Positions 50,001 to 60,182 are shown, counted from the first letter of the stretch. The stretch: 64,000 nt of DNA from Dactylorhiza incarnata (GCA_033032865.1 JAWHQI010000734.1:206319-270318); one strand, 5' to 3'. Notes: generated by a model from the sequence alone, not told the origin. Program-made: numbers and translations.

Positions 50001-52714
50001 TTAAGATGCATAAACCTGATATCCCGCATACATCCTTCATTACCAATGATGGATGTTATTGTTATCTTATCATGCCCTTCGGGCTCAAAATGCGGGGGGC
50101 GACATATCAGAGGATGATGGACACAGTATTCAAAAAACAGAAAAGGAGAAATCTTGAAGTATATGTAGACGATCTTCTTCTAAAAAGTAAAACTTTTTCA
50201 ATCCATCTGAAAGACCTCGTAGAGACGTTCGCTACTCTGCGGAGGTTCAAATTAACACTAAATCCTTTGAAATGTGTGTTTGGGGCCAACAAAGGAAAAT
50301 TTCTGGGACACCTTCTCACTCCTAATGGCCTCGCGCCAAACCCAGATAAAGTAAAGGCCATCCTGGACATGACCCCTCCTCGCAATCCGAAGGAAGTACA
50401 GCAACTTGGGGGGAGGTTGGCAGGATTAAGTCGATTCATTTCCAAGTCAGGGGATAAAAGCGCTCCATTTTTCAAAACACTTAGGGGAGGATCTAAGTTC
50501 GAATGGAGTGAAGAGTGCGATAATGCTTTCGAACAGTTGAAAAAGCAGTTAACCTCAACCCCTCTTCTTCAAAGCCCTCGCGAAGGGGAAACACTATTCT
50601 TATACTTGGGAGTGGGCCCAGATGCGATAAGCTCTGTCCTGGTGCGGGAAGAAAAAAAGAAGCAGTTTCCGATATATTATGTCAGCCACATCCTCAAAGA
50701 TGCGGAAACTAGATATTCAATCTTGGAGAAATTAGCCTTGGCTTTGGTCATGTCATCACGAAGGCTCCGCCCCTATTTTCAGGCTCATTCCATTCAGGTG
50801 GTCTCGGACCATCCACTAAAGAGCATCTTGGAAAAGCCGGATCATTCAGGAAGGTTGGCCAAATGGGCAATCGAGTTAAGCGAGTTCGAAATATTATACA
50901 TTCCCAGAACGGCAATAAAGGCACAAGTATTGGCAGATTTCTTGGTAGACACGATGGAGTCTAATCCAGAACAAATAATGCAATCTCCCTTGGCTTGGAT
51001 CATTTATGTGGATGGGGCTTCTGGCAGAAACTCCGTGGGAGCCGGAGTGGTTCTGATCAGTCCAAATGGCATCAGGCTGGAGCAGGCTATCAAATTCTTC
51101 TTTTCAGTTACAAATAACCAGGCCGAATACGAAGCATTCTTGGCCGGCTTGAGACTCGCGAAGGAGCTTGGGATAGAACACGTTCATGTGAAAACTGATT
51201 CTCTTGTGATGGCTTCGCAGGTTCTAGGGAATTATGAAACAAGAGAACCGATATTGAGAAAGTATCTATTTTTAGCTAAGAAAGAAATTGGGAGATTCAA
51301 ATCCTTCATTATCGAACACATTCCGAGAACACAGAATGAAGAGGCAGACGAATTGTCAAAGTTTGGTCTTCCATCAGGAGGGGTGACCTCAGAACTCTTT
51401 CGTCCGGCAATAGATGAGACAGAGGAAGAGGAGCTCATGCAGATCGATCAGCATCCTTCCTGGAAAGACCCCTACGAATTGTTTCTGTCAAAAGGAGAGT
51501 TTCATTCATCAATCAGGGACAGAAATAGATTCAAAAGAAAGGCAGCCTACTACTACTTGATGGCAGGAGTCCTGTATAGAAAAACTCTGATTTCTCCCTC
51601 AACGCGATGTATCTCAGAAGAAGAAATTCCGATCATACTTCAGGAAATTCATTCAGGAGAGTGTGGTAGTCATTCAGGAGCGAAGACTTTGGAGAAAAGG
51701 ATCTTGCGGCAGGGATATTTCTGGCCGACCATGAGGAAAGATGCTGAAGCATTTGCCAGGCGATGTGTCCAGTGCCAAAAGTTCGCTCCTCTTCAACATT
51801 TGCCTGCTCAGTCGCTCAGGTCGATAACCGCGCTGTGGCCCTTTGCAGTATGGGGAATGGATCTTATGGGACCCTTTCCAATGGCCAGCGGTCAACGCCG
51901 TTTCATCCTTGTAATGATCGACTATTTCAGTAAGTGGATTGAGGCAAAAGCGCTGGCAAAAACAACAACTCAAATTGTCAAAAACTTCATCTGGGGGGAA
52001 ATAATCTGCCGGCATGGAATTCCGTTAGCAATTGTTACCGATAACGGTCCACAGTTCAACAATTCCGAGATGAAAAGCTTCTGCGATCAGGCGGGAATTG
52101 ATCTGCGATTTTCCTCAGTACATCATCCCAGGACCAATGGTCAGGTGGAAGCAGCGAACAGGCAAATCCGGCAGCTCTTGATGAAAAGGGTCTTAAATCA
52201 AAAAGGGAATTGGGCGGACCAGCTTCCTTCCATCCTTTGGACTCTTCGTACTACGCCATCTTCAGCTACAGGGGAGACGCCGTTCAAACTATCTCATGGC
52301 TCAGAGGCCGTTGTTCCCGTAGAATTTGAAGTGGTCACTCCAAGGGTTATATACGCAAAAGAGGGAGGAGAATCATGGATGGATGAAAATGATGAGGCTA
52401 TGAGGTATAGTCTGGATCTGATCGAGGAGCTTCAAGACGAGGCAACTATCAGACAGGAGGAAGTTAAAAGGAGGATGGCAAAATATTTTGACAAGAATGT
52501 CAGAGTAAAGCAGTTCGCAAGCGGTGATTTGGTATTAAAGAAGGTAGATGCTGCAGCCAGGTCTGGTAATGTTGGAAAGCTGGATCCTAATTGGGCAGGA
52601 CCTTTTATCATCAAAGAAGTATTAAAGAACGGGGCCTACCGTCTCCACACCAGTGAAGGGGAAGACATCCCGCGTACTTGGAGCGGTGACGATCTTAAAC
52701 GATTCTATCCTTGA
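47096..52714 (+). CDS. gag-pol: Gag-Pol polyprotein of element B
   Basis: This single open frame of 1,872 codons encodes the whole replication machinery. I start at MSDRQFPPRDRSD, conserved in C and G; an in-frame ATG at 47021 falls inside the LTR remnant. Numbering from 47096: Gag capsid about 165-330, zinc knuckle C488/H491/H496/C501, protease DTGSS at 647, reverse transcriptase with YVDD at 1023, a first RNase H near 1165-1240 lacking the usual first Asp (LFLYLGVGPDA), a second archaeal-type RNase H from D1306 (YVDGASG), and integrase. The integrase has an HHCC region about 1515-1562, a catalytic D1589, D1649, E1685 triad with DD35E spacing, and a C-terminal GPFIIKEVLKNGAYRL. There is no chromodomain. 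These features define the Tat lineage. The conserved FGLKNAGATYQ is changed to FGLKMRGATYQ (999-1000), apparently by two compensating one-base indels, so activity is doubtful. Confidence 0.95.
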   Translation: MSDRQFPPRDRSDHSDDSLWEALERTKREADQAQKATDQRLDAISQALALLTKRLAPQQAAVNPAMTPVLPPPPPYPFAQVAHSQPPPEGSADRQNFYQEAARCMPARVLDFQGAASQAARFSYPPEVAAYQSYPAGAPARSYQAACPQMTAAEIPYHPAFSLYEDAEESSPFTDEIRGEPAPNNFREPRLSTYGGESDPAIHLQAFESAVALRTITDATKCKLLVTSFDGQAREWFYGLHPRSIRCFAELRREFLLRFSTSKKRKNGPAALFEIRQQENETWARFVDRFQREIMEVQNVDPELYRVALMHGLREGPLKFEAQIREPKTYQEMISLANKFIRGEKNNPGYVAKLLSNNDQFSPASTHQQRYNHPSRPDFEPRAQRGRNLKPKQPFLGHQRFQDQKPPLAIAPTQPMGAPQIMPVYLPQYIAQPSPTIPSIRYDESQESFTPLNVTMNEVVQILQKRPDFKRPPPLKSEVRNRNPNFYCEYHKEEGHQTEDCRALRWLIEKLLKEGKLRGLIRQETPVEPRTEKKKEVVEVTWECADVEEAGCYGDIHPTTECIEVNDVGPLGNVYCIHGGAGVESSRKSSIGRVTKQEVAVASTSTPERAVVTFGQEDLSPNANPFDDAVVIKAVIENYTVHKILIDTGSSVNLIFRETFEALKTGKSLLSTEGPLYGFSGEKKEVEGCVKLLVSLGGITKLINFVVVEAPSSYCAIFGRPILNAYRAVVSTFHLALKFAAEGRQYRIRSDPRVARECYVKTVNVITEAPLHKAQNDIYEVSKLPEEIKESTERKGVYLEPAQEIQEVPIAEGEEKKLIINAELSEEEKAQLISCLLENLDIFAWSAEDMPGVDPDVACHHLNVSPEFKLIQQKKREVATKLALPIREEVSKLLKAGFISEIQYPTWMSNIVMVPKSGGKWRMCVDFTKLNKACPKDCYPLPRIDVLVDSAVGYNLMSFLDAFSGYHQIKMHKPDIPHTSFITNDGCYCYLIMPFGLKMRGATYQRMMDTVFKKQKRRNLEVYVDDLLLKSKTFSIHLKDLVETFATLRRFKLTLNPLKCVFGANKGKFLGHLLTPNGLAPNPDKVKAILDMTPPRNPKEVQQLGGRLAGLSRFISKSGDKSAPFFKTLRGGSKFEWSEECDNAFEQLKKQLTSTPLLQSPREGETLFLYLGVGPDAISSVLVREEKKKQFPIYYVSHILKDAETRYSILEKLALALVMSSRRLRPYFQAHSIQVVSDHPLKSILEKPDHSGRLAKWAIELSEFEILYIPRTAIKAQVLADFLVDTMESNPEQIMQSPLAWIIYVDGASGRNSVGAGVVLISPNGIRLEQAIKFFFSVTNNQAEYEAFLAGLRLAKELGIEHVHVKTDSLVMASQVLGNYETREPILRKYLFLAKKEIGRFKSFIIEHIPRTQNEEADELSKFGLPSGGVTSELFRPAIDETEEEELMQIDQHPSWKDPYELFLSKGEFHSSIRDRNRFKRKAAYYYLMAGVLYRKTLISPSTRCISEEEIPIILQEIHSGECGSHSGAKTLEKRILRQGYFWPTMRKDAEAFARRCVQCQKFAPLQHLPAQSLRSITALWPFAVWGMDLMGPFPMASGQRRFILVMIDYFSKWIEAKALAKTTTQIVKNFIWGEIICRHGIPLAIVTDNGPQFNNSEMKSFCDQAGIDLRFSSVHHPRTNGQVEAANRQIRQLLMKRVLNQKGNWADQLPSILWTLRTTPSSATGETPFKLSHGSEAVVPVEFEVVTPRVIYAKEGGESWMDENDEAMRYSLDLIEELQDEATIRQEEVKRRMAKYFDKNVRVKQFASGDLVLKKVDAAARSGNVGKLDPNWAGPFIIKEVLKNGAYRLHTSEGEDIPRTWSGDDLKRFYP

Positions 52715-53064
52715 ATTATCTCTTTTATTCTCTACATTTCTTTTGGTATTAAATGAAAAACCCTATACTGACACCTCTTCTTGTCTGATGGTTCTCTACA
52801 TCGTGAATGTAAATATACATATCTCACTCCCCAAAACCTCTGAGATATCGCCGAATTCTGCTCGAACCCCCTCGGATTGTAGTCGTAGCGTAAAACCCAC
52901 CAAGACCATGTGATGCGGGGAGTTTTTGCACACGTGTAGTGGTAGCTTGCCAATTCCGCTGCGGAGGTCTTCAGAATTTTGGATCCCGGCCGATATCTGA
53001 CACACCCCTGCATCAAGGGAGGTCTAGGTGATTGTCAGCTCTATCATGCCCCGAAGGGATATAG
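52715..53064 (+). other. Non-coding leader of the spacer (B)
   Basis: It is collinear with 10562-10909 in D and no gene is seen. Confidence 0.6.
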
Positions 53065-53377
53065 TTACAGCTTTGATGATCTTTCTGAGGAAAGCAATGT
53101 TCGCCGCCGAGGCCCACCTGCCCAACTGATCATCATAGTCTGTGACCATCGAATACTCTTAGGTACTCTCGAAACGGTGCCTAGTTGGACCCACAACTGA
53201 GTTGATCTCTCTGAGGAAAGCAATGTTCGCCGCCGAGGCCCACCTGCCCAATTGATCAACTCGGCTTGTAACCCTAGGCAAGAGAGCCGATGAGTCGTTT
53301 ACAGCTCTTATGACCACTTGAGGAAAGCAATGTTCGCCGCCGAGGCCCACCTGCCCACTTGGTCATTTGAGTCTGTA
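53065..53377 (+). other. Three tandem stem-loops with constant loop (B)
   Basis: The inner stems are GATGATC/GATCATC (53075-53081 with 53128-53134), GAGTTGATC/GATCAACTC (53199-53207 with 53254-53262) and ATGACCA/TGGTCAT (53310-53316 with 53360-53366). All are perfect, whereas D has one G-T pair in the first. Outer TACAG/CTGT-type stems and the GAGGAAAGCAATGTTCGCC loop are as in D. D's fourth copy is absent. Confidence 0.7.
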
Positions 53378-53399
53378 CATACCTTTTTTATTCTCTCTA

Positions 53400-54803
53400 C
53401 AGGGAGGCATTTGCCTCTTATGGTTTCTTATATAAGAACAATTCGAGGAAGATTTGGTTAGAACAGGTGCAGGTGTTCGTCTACCCTAACAAAGGGTTAT
53501 GATATTAAGACCGTGCGGTCTGAACATCCAAACCGAACGGTCTGATTGGATATAAGTTGGGATATTTCCTGGCAATTATATAATGACCCGAGTGGTTATC
53601 CAACCGGGCGACCTTATCAATTTTTAATTAGGTATCTCCGGAACCGATCATCTATTACCCGGGTGGTATTCAAGCCGGTCGGGTCCATTCATCTTTTATA
53701 AATTGATATTTCTGGAACTAATATATATAATTGCTCGGATCTCATTCTGGCCGGACGGTTTTATCTATCTATCCATCCTTTAATAAGTTGGATGTTTTTA
53801 GATTTAGTCATATGATTATCCGGATTGTGTTCTAGCCGGGCGAATCTGTTTGTCTTTAAACTAAGTTGGATATCTCCAAAGCTGATTATCTGATTGTCCG
53901 GGTTGTATTCAAACCGGGCGGGATCATCCATCCTTTATAAAGATTGAATATTTCTGGAGCTAATTATATGATCGCTCGGGTTACATTTTGACTGAATCGG
54001 ATCTATCTATCTCTCTATTCTATCAAGTTGTATTTCTGGATCTGGCTATATGATCCGGGTTGAATTTTAAACCGGCCGGGCACTATCTATTCCTGAATGA
54101 ATAGTCGAAATTGGATATTTCTGGATCTGGCTATATGATCCGGGTTGAATTTAAACCGGCCGGGCACTATCTATTCCTGAATGAATAGTCGAAATTGGAT
54201 ATTTCTGGATCTGGCTATATGATCCGGGTTGAATTTTAAACCGGCCGGGCACTATCTATTCCTGAATGAATAGTCGAAATTGGATATTTCTGGATCTGAA
54301 TACATGGTCGCTCGGATTGTGCTCTAACCGATTAGGTTAAGCTATTTCTTAGCGAAAATTATCTCTAGACACAATGGATTGCTCGCCAGGACTGAATTCG
54401 AACCGCGTGAAAGTTGTTCATTATTTATAGCAGCAAGTATAAAATATCTTCAAATGAAAAGAAGCCGCCCGTTCTATATTATAGTCGCATAAGTCTATGC
54501 GTTATGGATCATACTATCAGAAATTAGGCGTGTTGAGATCTAAACAAGTAATCGCACGGTTTCGGACAAAGGATCGTCGAAGATAATCCATCATCACTTA
54601 TGCTCGGACCAGGATGTTCGCGCGGTTGGATCATAAAGAGCAAAGAAAAAGAGACAAGGTGTCACAAGTAAGTAATAATAGAAGGACAATCAGACAGGTA
54701 AAATCTCTGTTTCATTTTTTCAAAATGTGTTTACAAAATATTGACCGCCCGGCCAACAAAAAGAAACCGGCGGTTACAAAAATTAAAACAAAAGACAAGG
54801 GCA
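53400..54803 (+). other. AT-rich spacer with CCGGGTT/AACCGGG-type hairpins (B)
   Basis: No gene is seen. Imperfect 70-90-bp units from about 53560 to 54320 each contain a CCGG-type inverted pair, as in D. The final ~450 bp are AT-rich and run to the 3' end of antisense gene 1. Confidence 0.55.
54046..54300 (+). repeat. Three copies of an 85-bp unit (B)
   Basis: The unit includes CTATATGATCCGGGTTGAAT, TAAACCGGCCGGGCAC and TATTTCTGGATCTGG. The copies are nearly identical and differ by one base in a T run, so the triplication is recent. D has no such array. Confidence 0.9.
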
Positions 54804-56674
54804 CTAGTCTGCCGATTCTTTCTTCTTCTTCTTGACAGGAGAATTTGAGTCCGCACCATCGATGTCAACCTCCGGCGAATAACCTTCGCTTAATGAGGAG
54901 GAGCCGGATGAACTGCTGTCACTAGACCGCCCGGTCTTGCTTGCAGAACCGGTGGTTCCAGAGGACAAGCTGTCCTCGTCGTCGTCGTCGCTGGCATCAC
55001 CATCCGCGTCGGCTTCTTCAGTGGCTTCACCACTTCCATCGCATCCTTGATGGAGCACGATCTCCCTGCCCGCGTCGGCCTCGGCCTCCTCGCCTACCTT
55101 GGATTTTCCTTTTTTCCTTCGGCTGATTTCGTCAAGTTGGACCTTCAAGGCGGGGAAGAGGTCGGAGAAGGTGGTTCCATCAAATCCTTCACACAGACCG
55201 CCCCGGTCACCTATGAGACCCAAAGCTTTGTCGATCCCCTGGGCCACATGAGGCAGCACCTCGTCTTGGAAGGCCGGGTTGGTCACCTCATATTGCTTCT
55301 ACAAGAAGAGGAAAAATGAATTAGGCCGCTCGGGCTAAACAAAGGGAACCGCGTTGTCTTTTGAGAAACTCACCGCCACGACTTCTTGAAGCCGCGCGTT
55401 CTCCTCTCGAAGCCGCGTATTCTCCGCAGCCTGCTCCTCGTACTTCTTCTCCAGGTATTTCTGAACAGAAACTAGCCGCTTATACGCCAGGGCCATGAAG
55501 TGGTTGGCCGAAAATCCCCAGGCGCCGGCTTGAGCCGCTAGCCGGGGGAGCTCTTCTTCAGGGGTTCTCATCAGCCTCCTTAGGGTCTTTCGACCATACA
55601 AGGCGGCCCCAGCGGCTAGGGCATGGCGTTCAATTTTGTCGCTCCCCCATGGAGGAAGAGCGGTGGATACCCGGATCCGGCTTCCATCCCTATGCCAAAG
55701 GACGGTCGGATTGCCCTGCAGATCGGGCGGGTTCCCACAAGAGCGAAGGAGCTCGTAGTCATCAGGAGAAGCCGGGCCTTCTTCCTCAGACGATAGCGAT
55801 CTGTTTCGCTTCAGCCTCTTCTCCCTTTGAGTCAAAACCGGGACGACTGGCGTGACCGGCTTGTTCGCAGGGACGGCGTGGGCAGCTGAAAAGAGAAAAC
55901 AAAAGTGTAAGTAACGAAGTCCGCGCGGGTACATACAGGCGGTCTGAAAGAACTTACTATGCTCAGGGAGGATATCCTCCAGCTCCGAGAACAGGCGGGA
56001 TGTAGTGGTTGATATCCAACCGCTCGTTCTCAAGGAACGCGAAGATGTCCGCCTCAATCTTTCCGACCTGAGGGATCTGGAAAACTTCCTCCCCTCGGAC
56101 TTGCGGGTTGGTCTGCAACAGTCCGAAGTTGCCTTCGAGCATTACGAACCGCTCCGACCAGTCGGAGACTTTGTTCGCCAAATTGACGATCTTCAACCCA
56201 TGGCAGCCGAAGTAGAGGTGCCCCCTGTAAGCTGAAGTCCCCGAGTCGGAGGCAGCCCGGCGCCGAGAAGAACTTTCTGAATAGGTCGAGGGAGAACCTG
56301 ATCCGCTCGAACCGCAGGTACGAGATGAAACTATATATGGAGGCGATGGAGTTCGGTGGAAGTTGACCGGGTACGACCCCGTAATGGTCGAAGATGGCTA
56401 TGACTTCAAGCGGCAGTGGAAACTTGAAGCCATATTCGAAGTGGTCAACCGGGATAGCTATCTGGTGCGGATTGGAAGAGTTAATCCGCTCATCGCGTAG
56501 AGGAAGCCGCGCGAGTAGATTACTCCCTGCCATGTGTTTTGCGATGAAATCGTCCAGTTCGCTCTGAGTAAGGCGGCATTCCGGATGGTCCCCCGAATGG
56601 AATGCTAAGGCCGCATCAGCTCGGACGGCTTTAACTTTAACAGGTCGCTGCGACTTGTTCTTGGATCGCGCCAT
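54804..56674 (-). pseudogene. Antisense gene 1 of element B: three-exon Transposase_28-like gene with a frameshift in exon 1
   Basis: Exon 1 is 55958-56674, exon 2 55374-55885 and exon 3 54804-55298. The introns have GT-AG ends (GTAAGT ... TTTTCAG and GTGAGT ... TTGTAG) at the same places as in D. The protein starts MARSKNKSQRPVKVKAVRA and carries the gypsy-type transposon domain (DHYGVVPGQLPPNSIASIY). It continues with TQREKRLKRNRSLSSEEE, a coiled coil (EKKYEEQAAENTRLREENAR), an acidic stretch and a basic end (PVKKKKKESAD). Exons 2 and 3 are intact here, unlike in D and E. One extra base near 56250 shifts exon 1, so the gene is broken although gag-pol in the same element is open. Confidence 0.8.
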
Positions 56675-56710
56675 CCGGAAATCGTGAGAATGACTTCGAA
56701 GAATTCCCTA

Positions 56711-56716
56711 CTTATA
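56711..56716 (-). promoter_or_regulatory. TATA box of antisense gene 1 (B)
   Basis: The minus strand reads TCTATAAGTAGGGAA, about 35 bp upstream of the ATG at 56674. Confidence 0.6.
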
Positions 56717-57023
56717 GATTTCTATGATCTGTGAATAGTAAAATCATATCGCGGCTATACATTCTAACCGCGCGGTCAATGATCTAAGTGGTTAGATTCA
56801 CCAGAAAAATAAAAGAAACAAAGGCATCCAGGAAAACAGAAGCAAGCATACATCACAGATCGAGCGACCTGAAGTCGGTTCGAATAAAGCATGAGATCTA
56901 AAACAGAACACAAAGTATAGCGGTTAAATAAGAGACCGCACGAGTTATCCAGAATACAAGGACAAAAAACATTGTTCAAACCAATAAGCCACGCTTATAG
57001 TACAAATTGTTCTCAAAGGCCGG
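56717..57023. other. Spacer between antisense genes (B)
   Basis: No gene is seen. It contains AACCGCGCGGTC near 56768 and is collinear with the E and D spacers. Confidence 0.6.
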
Positions 57024-59162
57024 TCACGGCTGACGGCGTTCTGGGGAGACATCCTCTCGGTGAAGTCGCGCGACCTGGTCACTGGTTGTGTTCAGGAGAG
57101 AGTAAATCTGGCTTGTATGATAATGAAGGTGGTTGATTGTGCTATGAAGCCGCCCGGCATCCCTTTCGACCCGCGTAGCGGCAATCATACGGGGGGTTGC
57201 AGCGGCCTCGTCAATCATTGGATCAGCCGCCCGGACTGGGGGAGGATTCGAGCCCGCTCCAATAGTCGGGCGGCTAACAGCTACCACCCCATCGTTCATA
57301 TTTCGCCGACCAGCGGCGACTTCTCTGGTTAAACGCAGGAATTTAACCTGATAATATTTCGAGTCGCTCTCAAATTTAGCAGAGGCTCTCTTCTCCTTCT
57401 CCAGTTGAGCGGTTAGAGCAGCTCGCGTAGCCACCACTGCTGCCCGCGGCGGCCTCAAGCTGAGTCTCCAGGACTTTCTCCTTTTCTGAGCCGGATTTCC
57501 TGCTGATCTCCGACTGCGCCTTCAGCGCCTCTTCAGCCTTCTTCCTCGCAATCTGCTCAGCCTCCAGAGCGGTCCGAGTGGCGGCCTCCCGGTCTTCTAC
57601 CTCCTTCAAGCGGGCTCTCAGGTTGACCAGATCTTCCTCGAGATGGTCAAACAGCTGCAGTCTTTCCGGCAAAGTCGTTGCACTGATTGGAATCAGTGGA
57701 ACTAACGGAGGCGGGCTGGCCTCAAGGTCGCCTGGCTTCGCAACCTGATCCACGCTATCTGAAAGAAGCCGCTCGGTTATGGAAAGTAAGAGCATGCAAC
57801 GACATATATATATTATATATATATATATATATAATATATATATATATATAAATGAACAATACAAGAGCAGTGCCTGACGGACAGGCCACTTAGACCGTTC
57901 CGGATTCATCCTCTGACATTGCTCACGCCAGAGTCTTTCCGTACTTTGTCTAACAGAAGGGAACCGGGCCGCTAAAGAAAGGAGGCTCGGCGGCGGGTTC
58001 ACTAATTTATTATGGCAAGGCCGCGGAATGAAGAAGCGGACAGCTTTATAGTCCGTGGGGCCCTTACCTGCCACAAGAGGATCAGGCCGCGACGGCTTGC
58101 TCAAAGCTCGTTCCGCCCCCTCCTTCTTCACCATCATTATTTCTTCCCCGGTCATCGCTGGGGAACTTCCTCCCGCGCTTTCAGCACTTCTTCAAGCTCC
58201 CTCGTTCTCTCTTCGACCCCCAAGGCAGTCCGGGCGGCAGCTTCTCGTTCTTCGGCCTCCGTCCGAGCGGTCTCTTCGGGCCGGACTGTATTATCAGTGG
58301 CAGAGGGATTCTGTCTGGAAACAATCGGGCTGTCAAGAAGCTGATCTCGCTTCACCAGCTCATCCATACCCCTGAAGATCCCATTGAAAGATAAGCTGCT
58401 CGCCGAGTCCGGAGGCAGTTCGCCCGGTTTTCGTATCAGGGGTAGCCGGTGATTCATTTGACTTGTTGGGTGGAGGAGTCGCAAGACCTAGCTCCTCCTT
58501 TAGTCGCGAATTGGTCTGGAGGAGGGATTCAGTCGGTTTCTTAAGGGCCGCCCTTTCCTTAGCGGCTAACCTCTTGACCTTCTTCGTTATCCGCTCGGTC
58601 ACGGACCCGGTCTTCTTCCTTTTCCTCTCCTTCTTGCTCGGAGCTGGGCTAACTTCTTTGGAAGGGCTGGGGTAGTCGTCCACGGACAAGGGGGTATTCA
58701 GATCGCCCGCCCTTGGGGAGTTGACCGCCTCTTCCTCCAAGTTTCTAACTAGCAGATGGGGGTTCCCAGAAGGAGTAATCTCCATGCCAAACGGTCGTTT
58801 TCGCCGGTCTTCTTCGAAGGGCTACCGGTACCAGCTTTTTCGGAGGAGCGGTCTCCTCTTTGTTCAGCGGGTTGGCGACCTGTTGACCAGGGTCTTCTGA
58901 AGGAATCAGCGGGTCACCAAGAAGAGGCCTCGAACTGTTCGCCACGGGCTCTGCAGGAGTCTTGGGAGTTGTTAAGTCCACGACCGGTTTGAGGCTATCC
59001 GCTGCGGCCTTCTCGGCCCGCTTTCTCTTTTTCCCGGTCCTTCCGGTCTTGCTTTTCTGTCTCTTTATTCGACTTCTCCGACGGCTCGCGCCTCTTATCT
59101 TCCGCCCTCTTCTGATCTCCGCTGGGATCCACGCGGTCTAGCACAGCGTCTAAGATGTCCAT
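57024..59162 (-). pseudogene. Antisense gene 2 of element B, with frameshifts
   Basis: The gene starts MDILDAVLDRVDPSGDQ at 59162 and ends LHYHTSQIYSLLNTTSDQ. It is shifted near 59000, 58790, 58430, 58160 and 57430 relative to F. The candidate intron boundaries are CAG|GTAAG near 58067 and TTCTTTCAG near 57762. An (AT)n microsatellite lies inside the interval, which supports its being non-coding. The product would be the basic coiled-coil protein seen intact in F, with KKERKRKKTGS and TKKVKRLAAKERAALKKP clusters. B also has a short Glu/Lys insertion (SEISRKSGSEKEKVLE) in the coiled coil. Confidence 0.72.
57802..57852. repeat. (AT)n microsatellite in element B
   Basis: About 50 bp of alternating A and T, absent from the corresponding place in F, E and D. 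Confidence 0.95.
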
Positions 59163-59305
59163 TGCTGAAGAATCGCCGGTCTTAAAAATTCTAACCGCAA
59201 CTGGTGAGTAATACCCCGTGATTTCAGGAAAAACTCCGCAGAATGAATTCTCTGGCTCTCTATAGAATTTAAGGCAGGTCGGATGCGGTCTCCCGGTCAA
59301 AACTA

Positions 59306-59348
59306 ATATTTTCGAAATTCTCTTGAGATTGAAAATATGCGGGGATTA
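59306..59348 (+). other. Bulged-G hairpin and polypurine tract (B)
   Basis: The left arm starts at 59306 (ATATTTTCGAAAT) and the right arm is GATTGAAAATAT, one T shorter than in F. GCGGGGATTA (59339-59348) abuts the LTR. Confidence 0.65.
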
Positions 59349-60182
59349 TGTTTGCCCGGAAAACCGCTTCTCGGGTTGGACCATTAGCAGACCGCTCGAA
59401 CTCCTGGGTCAGGCCGCTGGGTCCCGGGATCAGCAGTTCCCAGTTCAAGAAGGGCCAGGCCGGGCGGCCTGGTGTCATTTCCGGATCGCCCCCAAAGGGA
59501 GAAGATCGTCAAAAGCTAAGGCAAAAAGTTCATCCGCAGTCTCAGCTAGAAGGCCGCGCGGGTTGTCCCATAGAAACTCGAGGTTCCAGCCCCGAAGAAC
59601 AGGCCGGGGCTCCAGATCAAAGGCTATCCAAGTTACCTCGTGAAGATCGGCTAAGTCATGACCAAAAGGCAGACCGCGGTCTCAATCTCCAAACCGCGCG
59701 GTCTGCATTATTGACTTGGTCCCGGTGTCCTCAGCCTCAAGCAAGACAGGTCGGAAGAGCAAGCCGCCAAGCCGCGCGGCTTCTTTCTTTTTTCTTCCTT
59801 GTGCATCCCGTCACCGCCTGCCCGTTTCTCCTGTACCCGGGCAGGTGGTTATTTTATCCCTGCCCATTCGGGCAGGCCCCCAAGCCTATAAATAAGGGGG
59901 GCGGCACTGTTCACAAGACACACACTCGAATCGAAGAGCTCGCTTGTCGAGCTCCGGTCTCGAGTTTCAGGTCTTGCGAACTGTTTGACCGGCCGGCTTC
60001 TGCTTTCCTGCACTTGTAACCGCTACTTTTCAATCAAAGGAAAGCCCGTCGCAAGAGTGGCATTTGCCGCGGCGGGCGAAGTCCGGCCTCGACCGCTGCT
60101 AGCGGTCTAAATTCTCTAACCAAATAGTAACCGATAATCCGCAGCCCTCGATTTCTTCGTGAGCGCACTTTTGAATCGAACA
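59349..60182 (+). repeat. 3' LTR of element B (834 bp)
   Basis: The LTR runs from TGTTTGCCC to CGAACA. A TATA box (TATAAATAA) is at 59887-59895 and the hairpin GCCCGTCGC/GCGGCGGGC is at 60044-60077. It is of the F subfamily and is followed directly by satellite, so the border is an original integration edge. Confidence 0.93.
59887..59895 (+). promoter_or_regulatory. LTR TATA box (B)
   Basis: TATAAATAA, one base different from the other LTRs. Confidence 0.75.

Larger units (their letters stand above)
46976..60182 (+). mobile_element. Element B: near-complete autonomous Tat-type Ty3/gypsy retrotransposon lacking most of its 5' LTR
   Basis: In order it has a 69-bp remnant of the 5' LTR, primer-binding site, gag-pol, structured spacer, antisense gene 1 and antisense gene 2 on the minus strand, polypurine tract and a full 834-bp 3' LTR. 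The 3' border is a proper integration edge (CGAACA, then satellite ACCAT). The left border is not: it joins a different satellite monomer from the one on the right, and no duplication is seen. The 5' LTR was thus lost after insertion, which leaves the element without its promoter. Confidence 0.92.

Noticed and set aside
52500..52714. Chromodomain at the end of integrase, as in centromeric CRM elements
   Set aside because: The C-terminus ends about 25 residues after the GPY/F-type segment with TWSGDDLKRFYP; there is no room for a chromodomain.
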